A stretch of 64,000 nucleotides of DNA, taken from Massilia sp. ZL223 (GTDB lineage Bacteria; Pseudomonadota; Gammaproteobacteria; Burkholderiales; Burkholderiaceae_D). The stretch covers positions 18,877 to 82,876 of the forward strand of contig NZ_JAGPWD010000027.1 of assembly GCF_018119395.1 (NCBI RefSeq). Direction: 5' to 3'. The position numbers were made by a program, and so were the translations under genes. Of the stretch, positions 53,156 to 62,468 are shown piece after piece. Below the pieces are notes generated by a model. That model was given only the letters and a program-made list of their open reading frames with translations, made no database searches and was not told the DNA's origin. Position 1 is the first letter of the stretch; every line of letters begins with the position of its first letter.

Positions 53156-54020
53156 TGTTCACCACGGCGTTGCGCACGACGCCGACGATGCCTGCCCAGT
53201 TGCTGTTGGCGTAGTGGTTATAGGCCTCGTTGTCGTCGCGGAAGGCTACCGAGTGGTAGCTCCACTTGACGCTGCCGCCTTCGTTGGCGGCCGTACCCAG
53301 GGTCAGGTCGTTGCACCACCAGTCGCTCGGATTGCAGTAGGAGCCTCCCGAACTGCCGGACACGCCGCCGGTGCTGTGGTAGGCCACGGCCTCGTCGTCC
53401 TGGCCCGGCAGGATGCCGGAATAGGCTGTGCCCTTGGCGCCGGCATACATGTAGAACCAGACGTTGCGCGTGGTGTTGTGGTTGTACATGGCGCGCGCGG
53501 TGGTGGTCTTCAGGTCCTGCACCAGCGGCTCGGAAGTGGTCCAGGAGCCGGCGTCCGAGAGTTCGGAACCGCCGCCCGCGCCCGATGCGGCGCGCACCCA
53601 CTTGATGTTCCAGCCGGTCTGGGTGCCGCCGTCGGAATTGCCGCATACGCCGCTCGAGTTCGGGGCGGCGTTCTTCTTGTAGCGCGCCGAGCCCCCGTAA
53701 TTGGCCATCGTGTAGCCCATCATCAGGTCGCCGGCGCTGTGGGTGGCGACATAGCACCAGTTGGCGCCGGTGCAGAAGCAGTCGAGGGCGTCGCGGATCT
53801 TGCCGCTCTGGGAAGCGATGCTGCTGCGGCCGTCCCAGTTGACGGCCTTCTTGTTGACCCCGGCGGCGGCGGTCGAAGGTCCCCAATAGGTGAAGTCGTT
53901 GTAGTTGCCGATCTGGCCGCCTCCCGTCCTTCCGTTGATCCAGAGGGTGTAGTTGGCGGCAGAGGTGATACCGGAAATCAAAAGCAGGCACAGCGCACAC
54001 AGCATGCGGATTTGTCTCAC
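53145..54020 (-). CDS. Secreted alpha/beta-hydrolase-like protein
   Basis: The start is GTG 54020, with AAGGAG 6 nt upstream (291 residues), followed by signal MLCALCLLLISGITSA. The mature part has NWDGRSSIASQSGKIRDAL, then CYVATHSAGDLMMGY, which looks like the nucleophile elbow xHSxG of lipase-type hydrolases, and later GQDDEAVAYHSTGG and WSYHSVAFRDDNEAYNH with possible acid and His residues. It has six or more Cys. A lipase-like activity is plausible but unproven. A consensus promoter with an embedded dyad lies upstream. Confidence 0.65.
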   Translation of the reverse strand: MRQIRMLCALCLLLISGITSAANYTLWINGRTGGGQIGNYNDFTYWGPSTAAAGVNKKAVNWDGRSSIASQSGKIRDALDCFCTGANWCYVATHSAGDLMMGYTMANYGGSARYKKNAAPNSSGVCGNSDGGTQTGWNIKWVRAASGAGGGSELSDAGSWTTSEPLVQDLKTTTARAMYNHNTTRNVWFYMYAGAKGTAYSGILPGQDDEAVAYHSTGGVSGSSGGSYCNPSDWWCNDLTLGTAANEGGSVKWSYHSVAFRDDNEAYNHYANSNWAGIVGVVRNAVVNSAY

Positions 54021-54083
54021 TGTCTTCTCCTTGATTATGTTGCGCCGGAGTGTCCGGCGGGCCATTTCTTTAGGCCGAGATCG

Positions 54084-54112
54084 ACTGTATTACTGACATA
54101 TGTACATGTCAA
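54084..54112 (-). promoter_or_regulatory. Strong promoter with dyad before the hydrolase-like gene
   Basis: Minus strand TTGACA, 17 bp, TACAGT. TGACAT and ATGTCA (54094-54111) form a 6-bp inverted repeat with a 6-bp centre that overlaps the -35 box, a natural repressor position. Confidence 0.6.
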
Positions 54113-54207
54113 AGGGAACACTCGTGCTATTTTTGAAGTGTGGTTTATTTGGCCTCTTTGGCATTTATTTGCACTAAATCAGTGCGCAAAACTTAGGTTC
54201 TGGCCGT

Positions 54208-55140
54208 TTACTCCAGCTCTGCCAACACCTTCAAATGCGCCACCACGCTGCGCCCCAGCGCCGACAGCTCATATCCGCCCTCGAGACAGCTGACAATGCG
54301 TCCCCGCGCATACTGCTTCGCCACCGCCATCACCTGCCGCGTGATCCACGCATAATCCGCCTCGACCAGCCCCATCCCGCCCATGTCGTCGTCGCGGTGG
54401 GCGTCGAAGCCGGCCGAGATGAAGATCATCTGCGGCTGGTGCGCATGCAGCGCCGGCAGCCACTGTTCCTGCACCAGCTTGCGCACCGTCTCGCCGTCGG
54501 CGCGCGCCGGTACCGGCACGTTCACCTGGCTGGCCGTGATCGGCTCGGGGTCGCTGTAGGGATAGAAGGGATGCTGGAAGAAGCTCACCATCAGCACCCG
54601 CGGCTCGTTGCGGAAGGCGTCGGCCGTGCCGTTCCCGTGGTGGACGTCGAAGTCGACGATCGCCACCCGCTCCAGCCCGTGCACCTCCATCGCATGGCGC
54701 GCCGCGATGGCGACGTTGTTGAAGAGGCAGAAGCCCATCGGCTCGGTGGGCGTGGCGTGGTGGCCCGGCGGGCGCACCGCGCAGAAGGCGTTGGCGATGC
54801 TGCCGGCGATGACGGCGTCGGTGGCCGCCACCGCCGCCCCGGCCGCGCGCAGCGCCGCCTGGTAGCTGTAATGACAGAGCGAGGTATCGCCGTCCAGCGG
54901 ATAATAGTCGCCCGGCGTGGCCGGCACGTGGTCGCGCACCAGCGCCAGCGCGCCCGGCGTGTGGTTGCGCAGGATATCGGCGGTGTCCGCCAGCGGCGCG
55001 CTGCGCTGCTCGATCAGGCCGTCCAGGCGCGCCAGGATCAGCTGGTCGTCGATCGCCTGCAGGCGCGATGGGGACTCCGGATGCCAGCTGCCCATCTCGT
55101 GGCGCAGGCAGTCCGGGTGGCTGTAAATTGCTGTGCTCAT
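54208..55140 (-). CDS. Histone-deacetylase-family protein (acetylpolyamine/acetoin-type hydrolase)
   Basis: The ATG at 55140 gives 310 residues. The fold is the arginase/deacetylase one: VRPPGHHA (catalytic His pair), VDFDVHHGNGTADAF (zinc ligands Asp and His), and SAGFDAHRDDDMGGM (zinc Asp). It is a zinc-dependent deacetylase, probably acting on acetylated small molecules or lysines. The length fits class II-like bacterial members. The ribosome site is weak, and an upstream in-frame ATG at 55167 is possible. It is divergent from the MoxR operon. Confidence 0.9.
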   Translation of the reverse strand: MSTAIYSHPDCLRHEMGSWHPESPSRLQAIDDQLILARLDGLIEQRSAPLADTADILRNHTPGALALVRDHVPATPGDYYPLDGDTSLCHYSYQAALRAAGAAVAATDAVIAGSIANAFCAVRPPGHHATPTEPMGFCLFNNVAIAARHAMEVHGLERVAIVDFDVHHGNGTADAFRNEPRVLMVSFFQHPFYPYSDPEPITASQVNVPVPARADGETVRKLVQEQWLPALHAHQPQMIFISAGFDAHRDDDMGGMGLVEADYAWITRQVMAVAKQYARGRIVSCLEGGYELSALGRSVVAHLKVLAELE

Positions 55141-55316
55141 AGTGCTTGGTCTTTCGCCAGTGCTCATCCATGCACACCCGCGCCGCCGTTCTCGCATAGA
55201 ATCGATGCGACGGCTTGTTGCTGTCGGAGTACAAGGGTTGCCGATGGCGCTAATCTACCATGCCGGCAGCCTGCTCCGCAGAATGGCCGCCACCGACGAA
55301 CAACCCATTAGGCCCT

Positions 55317-56236
<920 letters not shown>

Positions 56237-56237
<1 letters not shown>

Positions 56238-57235
56238 TGGCGCAGGCGCAGGGCTTCAGGGGCTGGCTGCGGCGCACCACCGGCGCCTGGCTGCCGCGCA
56301 AGGGAACGCTCGACACCGGCGAAGTGCTGCTGTCGCAGCGCCGCGTGTTCATCCTGCCGAGCAAGGCGGGACTGGGCTTCGCGGCCCTGATGCTGATCCT
56401 CCTGATCGGTTCCGTCAACTACGCCCTGGGCCTGGGCTTCGCACTGACCTTCCTGGCCGTCTCCTGCGCCCTGGTCGACATGGTCGCCACCTACCGCAAT
56501 CTTGCCCAGCTGCGCCTGCAGCAGGGCCGCGTGGCGCCCGTGTTCGCGGGCCAGGAAGCCCAGTTCGAGCTCCAGATCGCCAACCGCACCCGCCTGGCGC
56601 GCTACGCGGTCCGGGCCGATTTCTCGACCATCGCCGAGCCGCGCCACGTGACCGACGTGGCGGCCGGTTCGCAATCCACCGTGGTGCTGGCGATGCCGAC
56701 GACCGAGCGCGGCTGGCTGGCCGCGCCGCGCGTCAGGCTCTCGACCCGCTTTCCTCTCGGCCTGTTCCATGCCTGGAGCTACTGGCGGCCCGGCCTGCGC
56801 GCCCTGGTCTACCCGCGTCCCGAGGACGGCGCACCGGCCCTGCCCCTGGTCGGCAACAGCGGCAGCCAGGTGCGCGCGGCCGGCAGCGACGACTTCGCCG
56901 GCGTGCGCAGCTACCAGGCCGGCGACTCGCTGCGCCAGCTGGCCTGGCGCCAGATCGCGCGCCTCGACCCGGCCCTTGGCGGCCAGCTGGTGACCAAGCA
57001 TTTCGAGGGCGGCGAAGGCAGCGACCTGGTGCTCGACTTCGACGCGCTGCCGGCCCAGCTGGGCGTGGAGGGGCGCCTGGCGCGCATGACGCGCTGGGTG
57101 CTGGACGCCGAGCAGCGCGCCCTGCCCTATGCCTTCCGCCTGGGCGCGCTGCGCTACGACGCGGCCCTGGGCGCGGCGCACCAGGCGGCCTGCCTGCGCG
57201 CGCTGGCCCTGTACGGCAAGCAGGAGCAGCCATGA
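56237..57235 (+). CDS. DUF58-domain protein
   Basis: This 332-residue membrane-associated protein has two hydrophobic segments at about 40-85 (AGLGFAALMLILLIGSVNYA, ALTFLAVSCALVDMV) and then the DUF58 region with RFPLGLFHAWSYW, SDDFAGVRSYQAGDSLRQLAWRQIAR and VTKHFEGGEGSDLVLDFDAL, a VWA-like fold. It is the usual MoxR partner. The start overlaps the MoxR stop, and the end overlaps the TgpA start. Confidence 0.92.
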
Positions 57236-59217
57236 AGGCGCGCGCCGCCCTGCCCCGTGACAAAGCCGACACCCTGCTGCTGCTGGGCAGCGCGCTGCTG
57301 GTGCTGCTGCCGCACGCGCGCCACCTGCCACCCTGGATCTCGCTGCTGTGCGGCGCCGTCCTGTCCTGGCGCGCGGCGATCACCCTGCGCGGCAAGCGCA
57401 TGCCATCCAGCCTGGTGCTGCTGCCGATCGCCGTGCTGGCCATGATCGGCGTGCAGACCAGCTACCAGACCCTGCTCGGGCGCGACGCCGGGGTGGCCAT
57501 GCTGGTGCTGCTGGTCGCCTTCAAGATGCTCGAGATGCATGCGCGGCGCGACCTGTTCGTGGTGATCTTCCTGTGCTTCTTCCTGGTCCTGACCAACTTC
57601 TTCTACTCGCAGAGCATCTTCAGCGCGCTGCTGATGGTGCTGTCGGTGCTGGCGCTGCTGACCACCCAGCTGTCCTTCCAGTTCACCGGCGCCGTGCCGG
57701 CGCTGCGCGCCCGCCTCCTGATGGCCGCGCGCATGCTGGCGCTGGCCGCGCCCCTGGCCTTGCTGATGTTCGTGGTCTTCCCGCGCATTCACGGCCCGCT
57801 GTGGGGCATGCCGGGCCCCGGAGGCGGCGCGAAGTCCGGCCTGTCGGACCAGATGGCGCCGGGGCAGATGTCCTCGCTCGCGCTGTCCGACGAGCCGGTG
57901 TTCCGCGTGCGCTTCGATGGCCCGGCGCCCGACCAGGCGCGCCTCTACTGGCGCGGGCCGGTGCTGGATTCATTCGACGGGCTGACCTGGACCCGCGGCG
58001 CGGAAAAGCATGCGCCCAGGGACCAGCGCCTGTCGGTGGGCGGCCCGGCCCTTTCCTACGAAGTGACGCTGGAGCCCTCGCCGGCGCGCTGGGTGTTCGC
58101 GCTCGAGATGCCGGGCCGCATACCCGCGCTGCCGGGCCGCGTCACGCACGTGTCGCCCCAGTTCGAACTGACCGTCGGCTCCGCCCCGCAGGAACGCGTG
58201 CGCTACCGCGCCAGCTCGCACCTCGACTATGCGCTGCAGGGCGGCGAGCGCCTGGCCAACGCCAGCCGCTGGCTGCTGCTCCCCTACGGCTACAACCCGC
58301 GCGCGCTGCAGGCCGGCATGGACCTGCGCCGCGAACCGGAGCCGGCGGCCCGGGTCGAGGCGGTGCTGCGCCGCTTCCGCGAGCAGCCCTATTCGTACAC
58401 GCTGGAGCCGCCCCTGCTCGGCCGCCACACGGTCGACGAATTCCTGTACCAGACCCGGGCCGGATTCTGCGAACACTATGCGGGCGCCTTCGTGTTCCTG
58501 ATGCGCGCGGCCGGGGTGCCGGCGCGCGTGGTGACCGGCTACCAGGGCGGCGAGATCAATCCGCTGGACGGCTTCATGACAGTCCGGCAATCGGACGCCC
58601 ACGCCTGGGCCGAAGTCTGGCTGGCGCCGCGCGGCTGGGTGCGCGTGGACCCGACCGCGGCGGTGGCGCCGGAACGGGTGCGGCGCGGCCTCGGCGCGGC
58701 GGTCCAGATGCCCGCACCCTTCGGCATCGAAGCCCTGCGCGGGTTCGACCTCGGCCGCGACGGCGGCAACTGGCTCGGCCAGCTGCGCAATGCGCTGGGC
58801 GCGGTCAACAATGGCTGGAACCAGTGGGTGCTCAACTACACGCCGGAACGCCAGCGCGACGTGGTGAGCAGCCTGCAGGCGGGCTTCACCGGCTGGCCTT
58901 TTATCGCCCTGATAACAAGCAGCTGTATTTTGTTGCTGCTCTATGGAATTTTAATTCGCCGCAGGGCAATTCATCCGATCGATGCTCTATACTCGGTGCT
59001 GTGCAAGCGCCTCGGCCAACACGGCCTGGCACGTGCAGCGGACGAAGGGCCGACCGCCTACGCGGCCCGGGTTGCGGCAGCTTCCCACCTGGCAGCGCCC
59101 ACGCGCGCTGCCGCTGCCGAGTTCTTGCGCCGCTACAGTGCCTGGCGTTATGCGCCCGTCCAAGCCGATCCCCGGCTTGCCGCCACGTTGAAGAGCTTAT
59201 TGTCGCAAGTCAGATGA
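57232..59217 (+). CDS. Transglutaminase-like membrane protein, TgpA type
   Basis: This 661-residue protein has an N-terminal block of about six membrane helices (to residue 175), then a periplasmic transglutaminase-fold domain. Its catalytic Cys is in TRAGFCEHYAGAFVFLMRAA, the His in SDAHAWAEVWL, and the Asp in RVDPTAAV. A late membrane helix (WPFIALITSSCILLLLYGIL) leads to a cytoplasmic DUF4129-like tail. The P. aeruginosa homologue TgpA is essential and thought to act at the envelope. It starts inside the end of the DUF58 gene, and its end overlaps mltB. Confidence 0.92.
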   Translation: MKARAALPRDKADTLLLLGSALLVLLPHARHLPPWISLLCGAVLSWRAAITLRGKRMPSSLVLLPIAVLAMIGVQTSYQTLLGRDAGVAMLVLLVAFKMLEMHARRDLFVVIFLCFFLVLTNFFYSQSIFSALLMVLSVLALLTTQLSFQFTGAVPALRARLLMAARMLALAAPLALLMFVVFPRIHGPLWGMPGPGGGAKSGLSDQMAPGQMSSLALSDEPVFRVRFDGPAPDQARLYWRGPVLDSFDGLTWTRGAEKHAPRDQRLSVGGPALSYEVTLEPSPARWVFALEMPGRIPALPGRVTHVSPQFELTVGSAPQERVRYRASSHLDYALQGGERLANASRWLLLPYGYNPRALQAGMDLRREPEPAARVEAVLRRFREQPYSYTLEPPLLGRHTVDEFLYQTRAGFCEHYAGAFVFLMRAAGVPARVVTGYQGGEINPLDGFMTVRQSDAHAWAEVWLAPRGWVRVDPTAAVAPERVRRGLGAAVQMPAPFGIEALRGFDLGRDGGNWLGQLRNALGAVNNGWNQWVLNYTPERQRDVVSSLQAGFTGWPFIALITSSCILLLLYGILIRRRAIHPIDALYSVLCKRLGQHGLARAADEGPTAYAARVAAASHLAAPTRAAAAEFLRRYSAWRYAPVQADPRLAATLKSLLSQVR

Positions 59218-60428
59218 AACCGTTCGTTCCCCTGTTCGCCGCACTGGCGCTGGCATTTGCCGCCCAGAGCGATGCGCTAGCTTTTGCCAAAGAATCCACC
59301 ACGCAATCCCGTGCGCATGCGGCGCACGCGAAAGCCAAATCCAAGACCGCCAAGCCCACCAAAGGCGCCAAGGCCAGGCCGGCCAAGGGCAAGAAAGTGG
59401 CCGCCAAGGCCAAGCCCGCCAAGGTCTTGCCGGCCGCCGCGGCCGCCGCCGTGATCGACTACGACGGCGAGCACATGAACTTCCTCGAGTGGGGCTCGGT
59501 GCAGACCTTCATCGACGAGATGGTGACCCAGCGCGGCTTCCAGCGCGCCGAACTGGAAGCCCTGTTCGGCAAGGTCCGCTTCGTCGATTCGGCCGTGCAG
59601 CTGGTCAAGCCTGCGCCGCCGGGCAAGCCGAAGAACTGGCAAGCCTACAGCGAGCGCTTCATCGAGCCGATCCGCATCAATGCCGGCGTGCGCTTCTGGA
59701 ACGAGAACGCCGAAGCCCTGGCGCGCGCCGAAGCCGCCTACGGCGTGCCGGCCGAGATCATCGTCGGCATCATCGGCGTGGAAACCATCTATGGCCGCGA
59801 CACCGGCCGCTTCCGCGTCGTCGACACCCTGGCCACCCTCGCCTTCGCCTATCCGGAGACCCCGAACCAGGAAAGCCGCAAGGCCTTCTTCCGCAGCGAA
59901 CTGGCCAACACCCTGACGCTGGCGCGCGAGCGCGGCACCGATCCGCTGGATCTGCTGGGCTCCTTCGCGGGCGCGGTGGGGATGCCGCAGTTCATGCCAG
60001 GCAACATCCTGAAGTACGGCGTCGATTTCGACAGCGATGGCCGGATCGACTTGCGCGGCTCGCCGGCGGATGCGATCGGCAGCGTGGCCAATTTCCTGGT
60101 CCAGCACGGCTGGAACGCCGAGCACCGCGGCCCGGCGGTGTTCGCGGCCGACGTCTCGCCCAACCGTGGCTGGGAAGAGCTGCTTGGCCGCGGCTTGGCC
60201 GCGACGCTGCGTCCGGAAGAACTGCAGGCAGCCGGCGTGATGCTGAATACCGCCCTGCCCTCGGGCCGCCTGTACGGCCTGGTCGACCTGCAGAACGGGG
60301 CCGAGCCGACCGAGTACTGGGTGGCCAACGATAACTTCTTTGCCATCACCAAATACAATCGCAGTTACTTCTACGCCATGTCGGTGATCGAGCTGGGCCG
60401 CGCAGTGCGCCTGTCGCGCTCCAGTTGA
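59214..60428 (+). CDS. mltB: Lytic murein transglycosylase B
   Basis: The start is ATG 59214 (404 residues), overlapping the TgpA stop. A signal peptide (cleavage near ALA) is followed by a 50-residue Lys/Ala/Pro-rich linker (AKAKSKTAKPTKGAKARPAK), unusual in length and charge. The catalytic domain has EIIVGIIGVETIYGRDTG with the catalytic Glu, FAGAVGMPQFMPGN and FAITKYNRSYFYAM, as in MltB. There is no lipobox, so a soluble periplasmic form is expected. The coupling ties peptidoglycan cleavage to the MoxR-TgpA system. Confidence 0.93.
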   Translation: MKPFVPLFAALALAFAAQSDALAFAKESTTQSRAHAAHAKAKSKTAKPTKGAKARPAKGKKVAAKAKPAKVLPAAAAAAVIDYDGEHMNFLEWGSVQTFIDEMVTQRGFQRAELEALFGKVRFVDSAVQLVKPAPPGKPKNWQAYSERFIEPIRINAGVRFWNENAEALARAEAAYGVPAEIIVGIIGVETIYGRDTGRFRVVDTLATLAFAYPETPNQESRKAFFRSELANTLTLARERGTDPLDLLGSFAGAVGMPQFMPGNILKYGVDFDSDGRIDLRGSPADAIGSVANFLVQHGWNAEHRGPAVFAADVSPNRGWEELLGRGLAATLRPEELQAAGVMLNTALPSGRLYGLVDLQNGAEPTEYWVANDNFFAITKYNRSYFYAMSVIELGRAVRLSRSS

Positions 60429-60436
60429 ATGTTGCT

Positions 60437-60478
60437 GGGCGGGAAATTTTGTAATCATTTGTAACGGCCTTCCCGCCC
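60437..60478 (+). terminator. Possible terminator after mltB
   Basis: GGGCGGGAA and TTCCCGCCC pair perfectly across a 24-nt loop and are followed by AAATTTCTGTTTTCT. The loop is long and holds an RstA-box-like repeat. Confidence 0.5.
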
Positions 60479-60519
60479 AAATTTCTGTTTTCTCCCCGCT
60501 AATCTTACCTCCACGACAA

Positions 60520-60538
60520 GATACCCCCCAGGGGTATC
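60520..60538. promoter_or_regulatory. CsoR-type palindrome
   Basis: GATACCCC-CCA-GGGGTATC is a perfect 8-bp inverted repeat. Its core, ATACCCCCCAGGGGTAT, looks like operators of CsoR/FrmR-family metal or sulfur sensors. No such regulator or target is coded nearby. Confidence 0.4.
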
Positions 60539-60900
60539 CTGGCTCGACTCCTTCAGTTCTCTGCGGAAACTCCCGCAAATTTTGCCGCATTGCGCCATAC
60601 CCCCCATTTTGTTGCTTTCTCGTCAGCATAAGTCGTACCGTGCGGCATCAAAATATGTTTGGACTTACACTAGGGATTGACCAAAAAACAATTATTATTT
60701 CCGTGAGTTTGTGAGAGAATTGCATTGGAGCTATTGTTGCATTAAGACAACAAAGCCTGAGGCGAAGTTTCTATTCCGCTTGGCTGACAAGTAGCGTGAC
60801 GGAAATAGTTGTACAATTGGATAGAAAATTACGAAATATGATTTCCGGATTCGAAACGCCGCCAGCGATTCCGTTCAACCCCCATATAGGAATTTGAATC

Positions 60901-61242
60901 ATGACAAACCAAGTCGGCATTGATATGAACAGCGATTCGGAAGGCGATGAACTGCTGCAGTACAACCCGAACCGTCTGCTCGACACCCTCATCGAGAACC
61001 TGCGCCTGAAGAACGACGCGGCCCTGTCGCGCGCGCTCGAAGTGGCGCCGCCGGTGATCTCGAAGATCCGCCACCACCGCCTGCCGGTCGGCGCATCGCT
61101 CCTGATCCGCATGCATGAAGTCAGCGACCTGTCGATCCGCGACCTGCGCTACCTCATGGGCGACCGCCGTGCGAAGTTCCGCATCAGCGACAAGCAGTTC
61201 AAGCCGAAAGAAGGCGCAGCACCGAAGGACCAGCAGGCGTAA
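60901..61242 (+). CDS. Small helix-turn-helix protein conserved in Oxalobacteraceae
   Basis: This 113-residue protein contains RLLDTLIENLRLKNDAALSRALEVAPPVISKIRHHRLPVG, a Cro/C1-type helix-turn-helix with an SKIR recognition helix. LLIRMHEVSDLSIRDLRYLMGDRR follows, and the C-terminus is basic. TAGGAA lies before the ATG. It is a DNA-binding protein of unknown regulon and stands alone, with a long regulatory upstream region. Confidence 0.75.
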   Translation: MTNQVGIDMNSDSEGDELLQYNPNRLLDTLIENLRLKNDAALSRALEVAPPVISKIRHHRLPVGASLLIRMHEVSDLSIRDLRYLMGDRRAKFRISDKQFKPKEGAAPKDQQA

Positions 61243-61425
61243 TTTCGCCATGCCGGGATAACGCCCTCGCCGCATCGGCGGCCAGGGCATGGGCTGGCGC
61301 ATTGCACGCCGAGCCTTCGCACCACAATGCGTGCCATCTGAATTGCGCGCGGGCCTCGCGTTTTCTGCCCGCTTAGTGGAATCTCCAGCGCAAGCGTTCT
61401 CCGGCCACCAGGCGCCGGATTGAAG

Positions 61426-61450
61426 CGGCCGTCCCCGAACCCGACGGCCG
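61426..61450 (-). terminator. Hairpin after cysM
   Basis: CGGCCGTC and GACGGCCG pair with a 9-nt loop 11 bp past the cysM stop. No T-run follows on the minus strand. Confidence 0.4.
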
Positions 61451-61460
61451 TGCAGATGAA

Positions 61461-62363
61461 TCAGGCGGGGAAGACGCCCGTCGACAGATAGCGGTCGCCG
61501 CGGTCGCAGACGACGAACACGATCGTCGCGTTCTCCACGGTCTGCGAAATGCGCAGCGCCACTTCGCAGGCGCCTGCCGCCGAAATCCCACAGAAAATGC
61601 CCTCTTCCGCCGCCATGCGGCGCGCCATCTGTTCGCTGGCAGCCTGGCTCACGCTTTCCACCTGGTCGACCCGGGCCTTCTCGAAGATCTTCGGCAGGTA
61701 GGCTTCCGGCCATTTGCGGATGCCCGGGATCGAGGAACCTTCCTCCGGCTGGGCGCCGACGATGCGCACCGCCTCGTTCTGTTCCTTCAGGTAGCGCGAC
61801 ACGCCCATGATGGTGCCGGTCGTGCCCATCGCGCTCACGAAGTGGGTGATGCGGCCTTCGGTATCGCGCCAGATCTCGGGACCGGTGGTCTCGTAGTGGG
61901 CGCGCGGATTGTCGAAGTTGGCGAACTGGTCGAGGATGATGCCCTGGCCGTCCTTCTGCATCTGCTCGGCCATGTCGCGCGCGTATTCCATGCCGCCCGA
62001 CTTCGGAGTGAGGATGATCTGGGCGCCGTAGGCGGCCATGCTCTGGCGGCGCTCGACCGACAGGTTGTCCGGCATCAGCAGCAGCATCTTGTAGCCCTTG
62101 ATCGCGGCGGCCATGGCCAGCGCGATGCCGGTGTTGCCGCTGGTGGCTTCGATCAGGGTGTCGCCCGGCTTGATCTGGCCGCGCTCTTCGGCGCGGCGCA
62201 GCATCGACATGGCGGCGCGGTCCTTGACCGAGCCGGCTGGATTATTGCCCTCGAGCTTGCCGAGGATGATGTTGTTGCGGGCCTGCGCATCCGCGCCCGG
62301 CAGGCGCTGCAGGCGCACCAGCGGCGTGTTGCCGATGGTGTCTTCGATGGTCTTGTATCCCAT
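61461..62363 (-). CDS. cysM: Cysteine synthase B
   Basis: This 300-residue PLP enzyme makes cysteine from O-acetylserine and sulfide or thiosulfate. The PLP Lys lies in NNPAGSVKDRAA, the substrate loop is EATSGNTGIALA, and the phosphate loop is AMGTTGTIMGVSRYL. The ARNNIILGKLEGNNPAGS form and length separate CysM from CysK. GGGAAAG precedes the ATG. It is transcribed alone, downstream of the M28 peptidase gene on the same strand with a hairpin between them. Confidence 0.95.
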   Translation of the reverse strand: MGYKTIEDTIGNTPLVRLQRLPGADAQARNNIILGKLEGNNPAGSVKDRAAMSMLRRAEERGQIKPGDTLIEATSGNTGIALAMAAAIKGYKMLLLMPDNLSVERRQSMAAYGAQIILTPKSGGMEYARDMAEQMQKDGQGIILDQFANFDNPRAHYETTGPEIWRDTEGRITHFVSAMGTTGTIMGVSRYLKEQNEAVRIVGAQPEEGSSIPGIRKWPEAYLPKIFEKARVDQVESVSQAASEQMARRMAAEEGIFCGISAAGACEVALRISQTVENATIVFVVCDRGDRYLSTGVFPA

Positions 62364-62423
62364 TACTTTCCCGGTTCGTTGCGAATACTAAACCAGCATT
62401 CTAAACCGGGATGCAGGACGACG

Positions 62424-62456
62424 TATGCGGACGGGGCCGAATGCCCTGTCCGCATA
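62424..62456 (-). terminator. Long hairpin between the M28 peptidase gene and cysM
   Basis: TATGCGGACGGGG and CCCTGTCCGCATA form a 13-bp stem (one G-U pair) with a 7-nt loop, 12 bp after the peptidase stop. The T-run is missing, but the stem is strong. Confidence 0.5.
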
Positions 62457-62468
62457 GATCAAACAAGC

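Larger units (their letters stand above)
60429..60900. other. 472 bp AT-rich intergenic region with several palindromes
   Basis: No gene is supported here. It contains a 9-bp inverted repeat after mltB (60437-60478), an RstA-box-like TGTAATCATTTGTAAC (60450-60465), the near-perfect palindrome at 60520-60538, a second ATACCCCCCA at 60597-60606, and AT-rich DNA (60650-60840) with runs such as AAAAAACAATTATTATTT. A promoter for the gene at 60901 must lie within it, but no clear -35/-10 pair stands out. Confidence 0.6.

Noticed and set aside
57348..60428. A 1026-codon plus-strand frame across tgpA and mltB
   Set aside because: Its first part is an out-of-frame reading of tgpA. Only the mltB part is real, with its own start at 59214.
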